Of a stretch of DNA of 64,000 bases, positions 18,203 through 27,859 are shown in pieces (position 1 is the stretch's first letter; every line of letters starts with the position of its first letter). Both the position numbers and the translations under genes were made by a program. The notes under the pieces are model-generated. The model worked only from the letters and a program-made list of their open reading frames with translations, had not been told where the DNA came from and did not search any database. The DNA is taken from the NCBI RefSeq assembly GCF_900111945.1, contig NZ_FOYO01000001.1:2735751-2799750 (forward strand), in the 5' to 3' direction. Source of the DNA: Litoreibacter janthinus (GTDB taxonomy: Bacteria; Pseudomonadota; Alphaproteobacteria; Rhodobacterales; Rhodobacteraceae).

Positions 18203-18219
18203 TGCACAAAATTTAAGCA
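18203..18219. promoter_or_regulatory. Possible NtrC-type site upstream of glnB
   Basis: TGCACAAAATTTAAGCA fits the GC-N11-GC frame of enteric NtrC sites, with a perfect left half and a weak right half. It is 110 bases before glnB, a gene family often under NtrC control. Only suggestive. Confidence 0.3.
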
Positions 18220-18295
18220 TGGCGTAGTCAATCACCCATGGCGACCTGCTTTCGGCAACCCTGCCAATTGTGCGTGGGAAATGAAAGTGGTCTGA

Positions 18296-18667
<372 letters not shown>

Positions 18668-18704
18668 CTAACACTATCTTAACTGACAGAAGAGGAACGG
18701 TCAG

Positions 18705-20111
18705 ATGAGCAACAAAGATCTGCTGAAGACCATCAAGGACGAGGGTGTCGAATACGTCGACATTCGTTTCACCGACCCACGCGGCAAGCTGCAGCACGTG
18801 ACCGTCGTCGCCGATTTGGTGGACGAGGATTTCTTGGAAGAGGGCTTCATGTTTGACGGCTCCTCCATCGCGGGTTGGAAGTCTATCGACCAGTCCGACA
18901 TGAAGCTGATGCCAGACGCGAAATCCGCGTATATGGATCCCTTCTACGCTGAAAAAACCATCTGCGTTCACTGCTCTGTTGTCGAGCCCGACACCATGGA
19001 GCCTTATGACCGCGACCCGCGTGGCACCGCAGAGAAGGCTGAAGCTTATCTGAAAACCTCCGGCATCGGTGACGTCTCCTACTGGGGTCCAGAAGCTGAA
19101 TTCTTCCTGTTCGACGATGTTCGCTTCTCGGTCCAGATGAACAAAGTGTCCTTCGAAGTTGACGCGCAAGACGCGGCTTGGAACTCCGACACCGAGTACG
19201 AAATGGGCAACATGGGCCACCGTCCTGGCATCAAGGGCGGCTACTTCCCTGTGAACCCAACCGACGCGGCACAAGACCTGCGTGCGGAAATGCTGTCCAC
19301 GATGAAGCGCATGGGCATGAAGGTCGACAAGCACCACCACGAAGTGGCGTCCTGCCAGCACGAGCTGGGCCTGATCTTTGGCTCGCTGACGCACCAAGCG
19401 GACGAGCTGCAAAAGTACAAATACGTGATCCACAACGTGGCCCACGCCTACGGCAAGTCGGCAACCTTCATGCCGAAGCCAATCGCAGGTGACAACGGCA
19501 CCGGTATGCACGTGAACATGTCGATCTTCAAAGACGGCAAGCCACTGTTTTCCGGCGACAAATACGCTGACCTGTCTCAGGAAGCCCTGTACTTCATCGG
19601 TGGCATCCTGAAGCACGCGAAAGCGCTGAATGCGATCACCAACCCGTCGACCAACTCCTACAAGCGCCTGATCCCAGGGTTTGAGGCTCCGGTTCTGCGC
19701 GCCTACTCTGCTCGCAACCGCTCCGGCTGCGTGCGTATCCCATGGGCCGAATCCCCCAAGGCCAAGCGCGTAGAAGCCCGCTTCCCGGATCCAGCGGCGA
19801 ACCCCTACCTGTGCTTCGCAGCCCTTCTGATGGCTGGCCTCGACGGCATCAAAAACAAAATCGATCCGGGCCCATCGTCCGACAAAGACCTCTACGATCT
19901 TCCACCAGAAGAACTGGCCGGCATCCCAACAGTGTGCGGCAGCCTGCGCGAAGCTCTGCAAGCTCTGGAAGAAGATCACGAGTTCCTGCTGGCTGGTGAC
20001 GTATTCACCAAGTCGCAGATCGAAGGCTATATGGAGCTGAAGTGGGAAGAGGTTTATGCCTACGAGCACACACCGCACCCAATCGAATACAAGCTGTACT
20101 ACAGCTGCTAA
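18705..20111 (+). CDS. glnA: Glutamine synthetase type I
   Basis: 468 residues, typical GSI-beta. Makes glutamine from glutamate, ammonia and ATP. Motifs: FDGSSIAGWKSI near residue 50, the NGTGMHVNMS and KHHHEVASCQHELG metal and ATP sites, and Tyr397 in KDLYDLPPEEL, the residue adenylylated by GlnE. Forms an operon with glnB; the start follows GAGGAA. Confidence 0.98.
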   Translation: MSNKDLLKTIKDEGVEYVDIRFTDPRGKLQHVTVVADLVDEDFLEEGFMFDGSSIAGWKSIDQSDMKLMPDAKSAYMDPFYAEKTICVHCSVVEPDTMEPYDRDPRGTAEKAEAYLKTSGIGDVSYWGPEAEFFLFDDVRFSVQMNKVSFEVDAQDAAWNSDTEYEMGNMGHRPGIKGGYFPVNPTDAAQDLRAEMLSTMKRMGMKVDKHHHEVASCQHELGLIFGSLTHQADELQKYKYVIHNVAHAYGKSATFMPKPIAGDNGTGMHVNMSIFKDGKPLFSGDKYADLSQEALYFIGGILKHAKALNAITNPSTNSYKRLIPGFEAPVLRAYSARNRSGCVRIPWAESPKAKRVEARFPDPAANPYLCFAALLMAGLDGIKNKIDPGPSSDKDLYDLPPEELAGIPTVCGSLREALQALEEDHEFLLAGDVFTKSQIEGYMELKWEEVYAYEHTPHPIEYKLYYSC

Positions 20112-20131
20112 GATTAGCGCCAATCTATCGG

Positions 20132-20159
20132 AAAAGGCACCCGCTTCGGGTGCCTTTTT
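20132..20159 (+). terminator. Intrinsic terminator of glnB-glnA
   Basis: AAAGGCACCCG and CGGGTGCCTTT with a short loop, followed by Ts, 20 bases past the glnA stop. Confidence 0.9.
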
Positions 20160-20200
20160 CTTTTGGCGATCACGAAAAGACGCCAGAGACCTCTGCCGCG

Positions 20201-21229
20201 CTAGTGAGGCTGTTCTGTCAATTCCTTGGGCTCAGAGGAAGGCATCTCCCGCTCGTTCAGGCTCGCTTCGCTTGGCGCTAATTTAGCGTCGTCGCAAAGC
20301 AAAGCATCAGCCCCAGTCGCAGCCAAATCATCAATGTGCAGATCGGAAGCCGCGCTGACGGGAAGTTTACCCCGATCCGCATGAGGCGTTTCCAGACGCA
20401 ACGCTCGTCGTCCATTCAACTGGCCCAAGCGCCCTTTGCCCAAAGTCGTGTTGCGGCTGTCGCGCAGTTGAGCGCGAGTCAGAATATCGTTGGGCAGGGA
20501 AATTACCGAGTCCGTTTCCAATCCCAATAGCGTTGAAACCGGCAGTCGAATTGACGGCAAGAATGCCTCCAGTTTAAGCGGGCTATCCTGAAGGATCGCA
20601 ACCATTGCAGGGTTTACCCTTTTCGGCTTTGGCTGCGCGACGGTCACCACCGCGGGAAACATCAAAAGCGCCCGCCCTGACTTGATACCGGGTCCCAAGT
20701 CGACAGAAAGTTGCAACACATCATACGCCCTGTCCGACAACGCCAGACTAAGCGCAGCACGGTCGGTTTGCGGTGCGCCGCAAGAAAATCCTGCCAACGC
20801 ACTGGCGTCTCTGCGGTCAGCGCAAACCTGCGCCAGTTTGGCGACCACTGCAGACGCGAACGCAGTGCTCAACGCCGCGTCGATTGCCGTCACCGGACGA
20901 TCCACACGTGGCGCTGCCGAAATGCGCCCCAAGGTCTGCTGCTCGATTAAAGCGTCGACCAGAATACCATCGAAAACGATCAACCCTGTCGCTCCGTCAG
21001 GCCCTTCTAACAGATGGGGCACCGCGACATCGGGGATGCATGCAACGGCGTTGGCCTGAGAAAAGCACTGCGCCTCAGCCGCCTTCACCAAAAGATCTAT
21101 GCCCTGAGTTGTCTTGGCCGGACCACGGAACAAGGTGTCCGCGATATCCTCCAACAGAATGTGGCTCGTGCCGCGTGTCGGTTTTCTTGGGCGCACCATC
21201 AGCGCCAAGGCGGTATTGGGTCCGGTCAC
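20201..21229 (-). CDS. Orphan FliM/FliN (SpoA-domain) protein
   Basis: 342 residues. The C-terminal third carries a SpoA/FliN-like module: LPVSTLLGLETDSVISLPND, then LGKGRLGQLNGRRALRLE, which is the surface-presentation fold of flagellar switch proteins and type III C-ring components. The front resembles the middle domain of FliM (LSTAFASAVVAKL, PYDVLQLSVDLG-like LSVDLGPGIKSG). A disordered acidic tail of about 70 residues follows. No other flagellar gene is in the window; instead it lies 97 bases after a transporter-histidine kinase. FliM binds CheY-P, so it may be an output partner of the single-domain response regulator encoded in the same block. This is inference. Confidence 0.7.
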   Translation of the reverse strand: MTGPNTALALMVRPRKPTRGTSHILLEDIADTLFRGPAKTTQGIDLLVKAAEAQCFSQANAVACIPDVAVPHLLEGPDGATGLIVFDGILVDALIEQQTLGRISAAPRVDRPVTAIDAALSTAFASAVVAKLAQVCADRRDASALAGFSCGAPQTDRAALSLALSDRAYDVLQLSVDLGPGIKSGRALLMFPAVVTVAQPKPKRVNPAMVAILQDSPLKLEAFLPSIRLPVSTLLGLETDSVISLPNDILTRAQLRDSRNTTLGKGRLGQLNGRRALRLETPHADRGKLPVSAASDLHIDDLAATGADALLCDDAKLAPSEASLNEREMPSSEPKELTEQPH

Positions 21230-21326
21230 GGTTGCGGCCTATCTGTTCTTGTTTAGTTCCTTGGCAGAATTGACCACAAGGTCCTGCCAATTGATTAACC
21301 CAGACAAGTTTAAGCGTGGATTTTTA

Positions 21327-24011
21327 TCAGTCGGTGCGTACTGCGACCGAAAGCGGCAGGTGCACCCGAAACGCAGCGCCACCCTGCCCTGGCAAGTAAT
21401 CCAGCGTTCCGCCCAACCGGTGCATAATCTCGCGGCTGATGGCCAACCCCAACCCCGCACTTCCCGCAGAGGCCTGATCGCTCAGGCGGGCGAATTTCTC
21501 GAAGATCACAGACGCATCTTTGGGCGCGATCCCCTGACCGTTGTCGATAAAGTCGATATCCAAGCTGCCTTGCGTTTTGGACACGGCGATCCGCAACTGC
21601 GGCGCTTCGGCCACGCAGTATTTTTGCGCGTTGGAAATCAGATTAATAAACACCTGCGTCAGCCGGTCGGTGTCGGTTTCCAGAAATGCCTCCTCACCCT
21701 CGCCGCTGCGTAGAACTTTCAGAGAATCAGGCTTCAAAGTCTCCAACCCCGCTGACGAGACGGCGCGGTCCAAAAGATCGCGTAAAACGGCAGATTGTCG
21801 GTTCAGCACGATCTGGCCGCTTTCCAAAACACTCAGGTCCAGCAAGTCATCGAGCAAGCGGGTCAGGCGGATGCTTTCCTCATGAATGATACCGGCATAG
21901 CGACCCTGTGCTTGCTCATCCATGCCGCCTTCCATCAGGAATTCGGAGAACGACCGGATTGACGTCATCGGCGTGCGCAACTCGTGGCTGACTTGGCTCA
22001 GAAAGGCGTCCTTTTGAACAGATAGTGCCGTGAGTTTGGCGTTGGCTTCCCTAAGCTTGCGGGCGGTTTGCTCCAGCTCGCGCGACTGGGTCTCGAGCTG
22101 GCTGGAATATTCCAGCATCTGCGCACTCTCGTCGGCCACCGCCAGAAGGTCACGCACCGAAATCGAGGCTTGCCCGTTGATCTGGGCGATCATCGCATGT
22201 GCCGTTGCCCCACCAACCGAGCCTGCCAGCTCGCGTTCCAGCAGAGATATGAAATCCGGCGTCGGATCTGGCAAGTAACCGGCCTTTCCCTGACGTGTGG
22301 CTTCGCGTTGAAACAATGTCTGTGCCTCTCGCGCACCCAGCAAGCGCTGCGCCATCACCAGAAAATCTTCTGTCTCGGCTTGGCCGCCGGACGGGGCAAC
22401 TGCACCGTCCCCGCGTTCGAACACGTTCACAAAGCCCGCACCCTGAAGACGCTCCATCGGCGTCGGGAAAGACACGAGCGATACGATGACAAACGACAAT
22501 GTATTAAGCGAGATGGACCAGAAAATGGAGTGGACCAGCGGGTCCATCCCGGTTAGCCCCGCCAAGGCCTGAGGCCGCAGCAAGCCCGCACCAAACGGAC
22601 CTTCCAACAACATCGCGGCAGGGAACACACCGATCGCGGGCATGAATAGCGTGTAAACCCACAGCCCGAACCCGACGACCAGCCCCGCAATCGCGCCGCG
22701 GCGGGTCGCACCGCGCCAGAACAATCCGCCAAGCAGGGCTGGAATAACCTGCGCCACGCCCGCAAAACTCACCAGACCGATCGCGGACAGCGCGGCAGAA
22801 CCACCTGTGGTGCGGTAATAGGTGTAGCCCAGCCCCAAAACCGCTGCGATTGAGACGCGCCGCGACAACAACACCACCTGACGCATATCCCCAAACATCG
22901 ATGCGCCGGTAGAGCGGGTGTTCAGCCAGATAGGCACAACGATATGGTTCGACACCATCGTCGCAAGCGCGATGGAGGCGACGATCACCATGGACGTTGC
23001 CGAGGAGAACCCGCCCAAAAATGCCAGTAGTGCCAACCCCTCTTGGCCCAATTCCAACGGAAGGGTCAGAACGAACAAGTCAGGGTTGGAACCTTCGGGC
23101 ATAACGGCAAGCCCGACAACAGCGATGGGCAGCACGAAGAGGCTCATCGCCATCAAGTAGGCGGGAAAGGCCCATGCAGCGGTTCGCAAATGCCGCTCGT
23201 CCGAGTTCTCGACCACCAGAACCTGAAACATCCGCGGCAAGCAGATCACCGCCGCCGCCGATACGAAAATCATCGACGTCCAGCGGCTTGGGCTGGGCTG
23301 CCAACGCGCAACAGGGCTAGCCTCAATCGCGCGCAGCGTATCCGCCAGCCCCCCGGACGCCCCCCAGACCACAAAAATCCCGACCGCCAGCAGCGCCACC
23401 AGCTTCACGATGGCTTCCAGCGCGATGGCGGTCACCACACCGTGGTGTCGCTCATTCGCGTCTAGGTTGCGCGTACCGAAGAAAATGGTGAACAACGCCA
23501 AGCCCGCAGACAGCCAGAACGCGGTAGCATTCAGATCGGAGCCGCCGCCGGCTGACACGGGAAATTCCGAAAATACGGCCACGGACAATGTCACGGACTG
23601 CAATTGCAGCGCGATATAAGGCGTCGTTCCCGCGATGGCGAGCACGGTTACTATGACTGCGATAGCTGGGGATTTGCCGTAGCGGCTGGAAATCATGTCG
23701 GCGATCGAGGTAATTCGCTCTGCTTTGCCAATCCGCACCAGCTTTCGCAGCAACCACCACCATGCCAGAAACACCACGGTGGGGCCCAAATAGATGGTTA
23801 AATATTCCAAACCTGACCGCGCGGCGTTGCCGACCGCGCCATAAAACGTCCACGCGGTGCAATACACGCTTAGCGAAAGCGTGTAGGTCCAAGGAGATCG
23901 CAGCCACCGTGACGGCCCGCGCTGCGCCCGCTGATCCGCGTAGAACGCCACCCCGAACAGCACCATGGTGTAAATCACGGCGACCGTGATGAGGACGTTG
24001 AAGCTCACCAT
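21327..24011 (-). CDS. Sodium:solute symporter-histidine kinase fusion (CbrA/CrbS-like)
   Basis: 894 residues. The first 520 or so form a sodium:solute symporter (SLC5-type) domain with about 12-13 membrane spans (WTFYGAVGNAARSG, AFLGGFSSATSMVIVA). A linker region resembling the STAC segment (PDPTPDFISLLERELAG) and a coiled coil follow, then HisKA with phospho-acceptor His676 (SQVSHELRTPM) and a HATPase with FINLISNAQKY, DNGQGIAP and SAGLGLAISREI. The family senses substrate or flux in membranes; CrbS controls acetate use in Vibrio. There is no fused receiver, so the single-domain regulator encoded upstream is the likely partner. Its start overlaps the previous stop (TGATG). Confidence 0.9.
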   Translation of the reverse strand: MVSFNVLITVAVIYTMVLFGVAFYADQRAQRGPSRWLRSPWTYTLSLSVYCTAWTFYGAVGNAARSGLEYLTIYLGPTVVFLAWWWLLRKLVRIGKAERITSIADMISSRYGKSPAIAVIVTVLAIAGTTPYIALQLQSVTLSVAVFSEFPVSAGGGSDLNATAFWLSAGLALFTIFFGTRNLDANERHHGVVTAIALEAIVKLVALLAVGIFVVWGASGGLADTLRAIEASPVARWQPSPSRWTSMIFVSAAAVICLPRMFQVLVVENSDERHLRTAAWAFPAYLMAMSLFVLPIAVVGLAVMPEGSNPDLFVLTLPLELGQEGLALLAFLGGFSSATSMVIVASIALATMVSNHIVVPIWLNTRSTGASMFGDMRQVVLLSRRVSIAAVLGLGYTYYRTTGGSAALSAIGLVSFAGVAQVIPALLGGLFWRGATRRGAIAGLVVGFGLWVYTLFMPAIGVFPAAMLLEGPFGAGLLRPQALAGLTGMDPLVHSIFWSISLNTLSFVIVSLVSFPTPMERLQGAGFVNVFERGDGAVAPSGGQAETEDFLVMAQRLLGAREAQTLFQREATRQGKAGYLPDPTPDFISLLERELAGSVGGATAHAMIAQINGQASISVRDLLAVADESAQMLEYSSQLETQSRELEQTARKLREANAKLTALSVQKDAFLSQVSHELRTPMTSIRSFSEFLMEGGMDEQAQGRYAGIIHEESIRLTRLLDDLLDLSVLESGQIVLNRQSAVLRDLLDRAVSSAGLETLKPDSLKVLRSGEGEEAFLETDTDRLTQVFINLISNAQKYCVAEAPQLRIAVSKTQGSLDIDFIDNGQGIAPKDASVIFEKFARLSDQASAGSAGLGLAISREIMHRLGGTLDYLPGQGGAAFRVHLPLSVAVRTD

Positions 24012-24361
24012 CAGCGTGACGCCTCGTCATCGTCCGGTTTGCCATCGTTCGGGAAATCGGCCCCAAACAGTCCTCGCGCAATCGTGGCGCAGGTGGCAAT
24101 CAGACAGATCCAGACAAAAAAGAAGTAGATCAGCCGAAGCGATGTGCTCCCCGCTGCGTTGTCTGACCCGGGCGTACCAAGGATCAACGCTGGGACAACA
24201 AACAAAAACAGCCCCGCAAAAGGCAACAACTTTGCAGCGTCAATCAGGCGGCGGCGTTGGTAGACGCGTCGTTCCAGAAATAGAGTGCGGGAATTGGGGC
24301 TGGTAGCGCTCAGCCTGATGCGGCGGCGACCCTGCCCTTTTGGCTCGTCGGAATCAGGCAT
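24011..24361 (-). CDS. Small two-span membrane protein coupled to the symporter kinase
   Basis: 116 residues: a basic N terminus (RRRIRLSATSPNSRTLFLERRVYQ, here cited as landmarks RRRIRLSA and LERRVYQRRR), two membrane spans (LLPFAGLFLFVVPALILG and LIYFFFVWICLIATCATIA) and an acidic end. Function unknown. Its stop overlaps the kinase start by one base, so the two are translationally coupled, and it starts 8 bases after the response regulator gene. Similar size and placement to the small partner subunits found with some symporters, but I do not recognise a family. Confidence 0.7.
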   Translation of the reverse strand: MPDSDEPKGQGRRRIRLSATSPNSRTLFLERRVYQRRRLIDAAKLLPFAGLFLFVVPALILGTPGSDNAAGSTSLRLIYFFFVWICLIATCATIARGLFGADFPNDGKPDDDEASR

Positions 24362-24369
24362 CGCGTAGC

Positions 24370-24753
24370 TTAGGCCTTCGGCGCGGATGCGGCGTAGAGT
24401 TCGCGCACTTTGCCAAGCATCTCTTCATTCGAAAACGGCTTGGTCATGAAATGGCTCACTCCGTAGCTTTCCGCCAGTTCCCTGTCTTTGGTTTGCCCAC
24501 GCGCTGTGAGCATCAAAATAGGAAGGTTCTTGGTCTCGGCCGCGTTGCGCAAGTCTCGCAAGATGTCGAAACCGCTGCGACCGGGGAGCATCACATCCAG
24601 CACCAGCACATCCGGTTTGACCCGCGCAACAGCGTCAACTGCGTCAGCCCCCTCCGAATGAATGCGCACCGTCCAGCCGTCACGTTCCAGAAGGAAGCTT
24701 ATGGCCTCAATGATGTTCGGCTCATCTTCGACGAGCAAAACGGACTTCGACAT
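24370..24753 (-). CDS. Single-domain response regulator
   Basis: 127 residues, one receiver domain and no output domain. Acidic pocket ED at residues 9-10, phospho-acceptor Asp53 (VLVLDVMLPG), the switch threonine in LMLTARG and Lys105 in FMTKPFS are all present. The start at 24753 follows GGGAGGGG; longer in-frame starts add arginine-rich filler. First gene of the block regulator, membrane protein, symporter kinase, SpoA protein. Acting alone it must signal by binding a partner, like CheY. Confidence 0.92.
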   Translation of the reverse strand: MSKSVLLVEDEPNIIEAISFLLERDGWTVRIHSEGADAVDAVARVKPDVLVLDVMLPGRSGFDILRDLRNAAETKNLPILMLTARGQTKDRELAESYGVSHFMTKPFSNEEMLGKVRELYAASAPKA

Positions 24754-24791
24754 GAGCCGTACCCCTCCCCAAGTTTGGCCGTGTGCCCCAA

Positions 24792-26120
24792 TTAGACGGG
24801 ATTTCCACCGCTTGTCAAAACGCCGTTGTTTAAACCACGCGTCAAAACGGTCGGTTCTCGACGGGCATCGCACCCGTCTCGGGCACAAACGCGACAAGAA
24901 CTGCCCACGGAAAGGGGCGTGCCCGACGCGTTTCGATCGTGCGCGACCAGCAACATGATGGACTGGTAGACCGGGGCGCGATCAAAGCGGAGCGGCCCCG
25001 CCGGATGCGCCAAAGCCATCGCGGTGAACTGCGTGCCGTCCTCGCTTTCGATGTTCCGTCGGATCGGCACGCCCGGCGCATTCAACGCAGCATATAAGGG
25101 CCAAAGCGGGCACCCTGCCCCAAACCAGGGTAAGGCCAGTCCCGATGGCGATTTGCGCACCAGCAAGGCCCCAGAAGCATCGCAGCTGACCAAACCGATG
25201 TCGGGAATGGTTGCACTCCGCTGAAGGCTCGCGAGGCGGCGGAAGGCCGCTTGCAATGGCACACCAAACTGCACCGCCAACGCTGCGGGATCAAATCGCA
25301 CTTCATGCGCAGCAGCCTCGAAGACTTCCAGCGGCATCGCCTGAACGTCTGCGAGGTAAACCCCGAAGTAATGCAAAGCCAACGATCTGGCCTCTGCGCT
25401 GTCGAGCTCTGGCATCTGGGCGGTGAGGCTTTCGGGATCCCCGCCTTGTTCGAGTTCCACCAAATGATGCCCCCGTGCGTCAAACGCGGCGAAGACCGCC
25501 TCCAGCGGGGTGGCACTCCCCGTGTCGCGGCGCGATAGATGATCCAGATGCGCCGCCATCGACGCCGAACTTTCCGCGAGCCGTCGGCTTTCGGTGTCAA
25601 TGTTAGAGTAGAACCGCGCCTGCCACTCGGTCCCGAGGTCCGGCGTCGCAACAAGGATCGACGCGGTGGAGCGGATCGCCGACACTGTCGACAGAACCTC
25701 GTGCATTTTTTCAGACAGCACTGGGTCATGGGTCAGGCGGTCGTTCAACCCACCCACGGTTTGTTCCAGTGCCCGCAGGCGACGGTGTTGGGCGGTAATC
25801 TTTGCCGCCCACCCCGGAAAGCGCGCCACAAGATCGTCGATCTGGTCAAGCTCCACTGCTGTATTTGTATCCGTGGCAGCAGCGTCTTGAAGCTCCGTCA
25901 CCACCGCGCGCTCGGCTCCTTGGCTCAGGGTAGAGGGGTCAATTCCCAGCACTTCCGACAGGGCGAGCAGGGTTTTGCCGCCGATTCTTCGGCGGTTGTG
26001 CTCGATTAGATTGAGATAGCTGGCGGAGATTCCGATCTGGCGGGCCAAGTCGGCCTGCTTATAGCCCCGCATCAGTCGGTGTTCGCGAATTCTGGAGCCG
26101 GTCAGGGCAGATTTTGGCAT
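24792..26120 (-). CDS. Short-chain acyl-CoA regulator (ScfR/RamB type, XRE family)
   Basis: 442 residues. An XRE helix-turn-helix at residues 8-62 (GYKQADLARQIGISASYLNL), a middle helical region, a DUF2083-type acyl-CoA-sensing section, and a C-terminal cysteine motif CRVCARDGCDAR that probably binds a metal or cluster. Relatives in actinobacteria (RamB) and Rhodobacterales control acetate, propionate and ethylmalonyl-CoA genes. It is next to a CrbS-like kinase block, which would fit joint control of short-chain acid metabolism; that link is inference. Divergent from the ABC operon. Confidence 0.85.
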   Translation of the reverse strand: MPKSALTGSRIREHRLMRGYKQADLARQIGISASYLNLIEHNRRRIGGKTLLALSEVLGIDPSTLSQGAERAVVTELQDAAATDTNTAVELDQIDDLVARFPGWAAKITAQHRRLRALEQTVGGLNDRLTHDPVLSEKMHEVLSTVSAIRSTASILVATPDLGTEWQARFYSNIDTESRRLAESSASMAAHLDHLSRRDTGSATPLEAVFAAFDARGHHLVELEQGGDPESLTAQMPELDSAEARSLALHYFGVYLADVQAMPLEVFEAAAHEVRFDPAALAVQFGVPLQAAFRRLASLQRSATIPDIGLVSCDASGALLVRKSPSGLALPWFGAGCPLWPLYAALNAPGVPIRRNIESEDGTQFTAMALAHPAGPLRFDRAPVYQSIMLLVAHDRNASGTPLSVGSSCRVCARDGCDARREPTVLTRGLNNGVLTSGGNPV

Positions 26121-26227
26121 TTCAACTCCTTAGTGTTCCGAAGCTCCGGTCAGATTTCCCGAACGAATCCAGCGGCTTTCCGCGCCGCGTTGAAAATTAC
26201 TTTACAGTTTCTGCACGCGCAATGTCC

Positions 26228-26241
26228 ATTTGTTTACAAAT
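26228..26241. promoter_or_regulatory. Inverted repeat in the scfR/ABC-operon gap
   Basis: ATTTGTTTACAAAT: six-base arms ATTTGT/ACAAAT with two bases between. It lies in the 250-base divergent region, 107 bases upstream of scfR and 130 before the binding-protein gene. It resembles the TTTGCAAA-like sites of RamB, so it is a candidate operator. Confidence 0.35.
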
Positions 26242-26370
26242 TTTTAAAGCGAACCCAATGGCTTGTTGCGCGATTTACGTAACGTCCCTGATACTGGCGA
26301 TGGCTTGAGAACCATCAGGCTGCGGCTTTCTCGGAGGAGGAGAAGGCCACAATCACTTAGGGAGGATTTT

Positions 26371-27729
26371 ATGTCCAAATCGAACTTCACGCGTCGTGGC
26401 TTGCTCAAGACGTCCGCAATGGCTGGCGGCGCACTGGCGATGCCTACCATCTATGACGGCTCTGTCTGGGCCGACGCTCACTCCGGTTATCTGAACGCGC
26501 CAACCGGCTCCACCGTAACTCTGGGCTTCAACGTGCCACAGTCCGGCCCTTACGCCGACGAAGGCGCAGACGAGCTGCGCGCATATGAGCTGGCAGTCGA
26601 GCACCTGAACGGTGGCGGCGACGGCGGCATGATGAACACTTTCTCGTCCAAAGCCCTGAAAGGCAACGGCATCTTGGGCAAGAAAGTCGAATTCGTCACG
26701 GGCGACACGCAAACGAAATCTGACGCAGCCCGCGCATCGGCAAAGTCGATGATCGAAAAAGACGGCGCAATCATGATCACTGGCGGCTCAAGCTCCGGTG
26801 TGGCTGTTGCTGTTCAAGGTCTGTGCCAAGAAGCTGGCGTGATCTTCATGGCGGGTCTGACCCACTCCAACGACACAACCGGTAAAGACAAGAAAGCCAA
26901 CGGCTTCCGTCACTTCTTTAACGGCTACATGTCTGCTGCAGCTTTGGCACCAGTGCTGAAAGCCCGCTACGGCACCGACCGTACCGCCTACCACCTGACA
27001 GCCGACTACACATGGGGCTGGACCCAGCAAGAATCCATCCAAGCTGCGACTGAAGCTATGGGCTGGAAGACTGCGAACAACGTCCTGACACCGCTGGCAA
27101 CAACCGACTTCTCATCCTACGTTGCTCCGGTTCTGAACTCCGGCGCCGACGTTCTGGTTCTGAACCACTACGGCGGGAACATGGTGAACTCGCTGACATC
27201 TGCAGTTCAGTTCGGCCTGCGTGAAAAGCAAGTAAACGGCAAGAACTTCGAAATCGTTGTTCCGCTCTACTCCCGCCTGATGGCGAAAGGTGCTGGCGAA
27301 AACGTTAAGGGCATCTTCGGTTCCACCAACTGGCACTGGTCGCTGACCGACGAAGGCTCCAAAGCATTCGTTAAATCCTTCGGCGAAAAGTATGGCTTCC
27401 CACCGTCGCAGGCGGCGCACACATGCTACGTGCAAACTATGCTCTATGCGGATGCGGCCGAGCGTGCTGGCACGTTCAACCCATGTGGCATCGTAGAAGC
27501 TCTCGAAGGCTTCAAGTTCGATGGTCTGGGCAACGGCGCAACCGAATACCGTGCCGAAGACCACCAGTGCTTCAAAGACGTTCTGGTCGTGAAGGGTAAA
27601 GACAACCCGACTTCCGAGTTCGACCTTCTGGAAATCGTGGAAATCACCCCACGTGCACAGGTTGAGTACGCGGTTGATCACCCAATGTTCGCCGGTGGCG
27701 ATCTGGGGTCTTGCAACCCAGGCGCATAA
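26371..27729 (+). CDS. ABC transporter periplasmic binding protein (branched-chain amino acid / amide type)
   Basis: 452 residues. A twin-arginine signal (FTRRGLLKTSAMAGGALAMP) suggests export in folded form. The mature protein is a type I periplasmic fold of the LivJ/AmiC/urea class (TLGFNVPQSGPYADEG, ITGGSSSGVAVAVQGLC, GVIFMAGLTHSNDTT). Ligand not determinable. I start at 26371, after GGGAGG, since the frame upstream is arginine-rich filler. First gene of a five-gene operon and followed by a stem-loop typical of such genes. Confidence 0.9.
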   Translation: MSKSNFTRRGLLKTSAMAGGALAMPTIYDGSVWADAHSGYLNAPTGSTVTLGFNVPQSGPYADEGADELRAYELAVEHLNGGGDGGMMNTFSSKALKGNGILGKKVEFVTGDTQTKSDAARASAKSMIEKDGAIMITGGSSSGVAVAVQGLCQEAGVIFMAGLTHSNDTTGKDKKANGFRHFFNGYMSAAALAPVLKARYGTDRTAYHLTADYTWGWTQQESIQAATEAMGWKTANNVLTPLATTDFSSYVAPVLNSGADVLVLNHYGGNMVNSLTSAVQFGLREKQVNGKNFEIVVPLYSRLMAKGAGENVKGIFGSTNWHWSLTDEGSKAFVKSFGEKYGFPPSQAAHTCYVQTMLYADAAERAGTFNPCGIVEALEGFKFDGLGNGATEYRAEDHQCFKDVLVVKGKDNPTSEFDLLEIVEITPRAQVEYAVDHPMFAGGDLGSCNPGA

Positions 27730-27748
27730 GTCGACCTAACGACACGAC

Positions 27749-27785
27749 GCCGGGGCCTTTTCTTCCCAAGGGAGAAGGCCTCGGC
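27749..27785 (+). promoter_or_regulatory. Stem-loop between binding protein and permease genes
   Basis: Long imperfect hairpin (GCCGGGGCCTTTTC paired with GAGAAGGCCTCGGC-like sequence, small bulge). Such structures commonly protect the binding-protein mRNA and lower expression of downstream permease genes, giving binding protein in excess. Confidence 0.55.
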
Positions 27786-27859
27786 ACCCCCCTGCCCTCC
27801 CGGGCCGCGCGCGCGGCACTGGTTTCGGCAAGATCACCCCAACAGGCGAGACGGGAACG

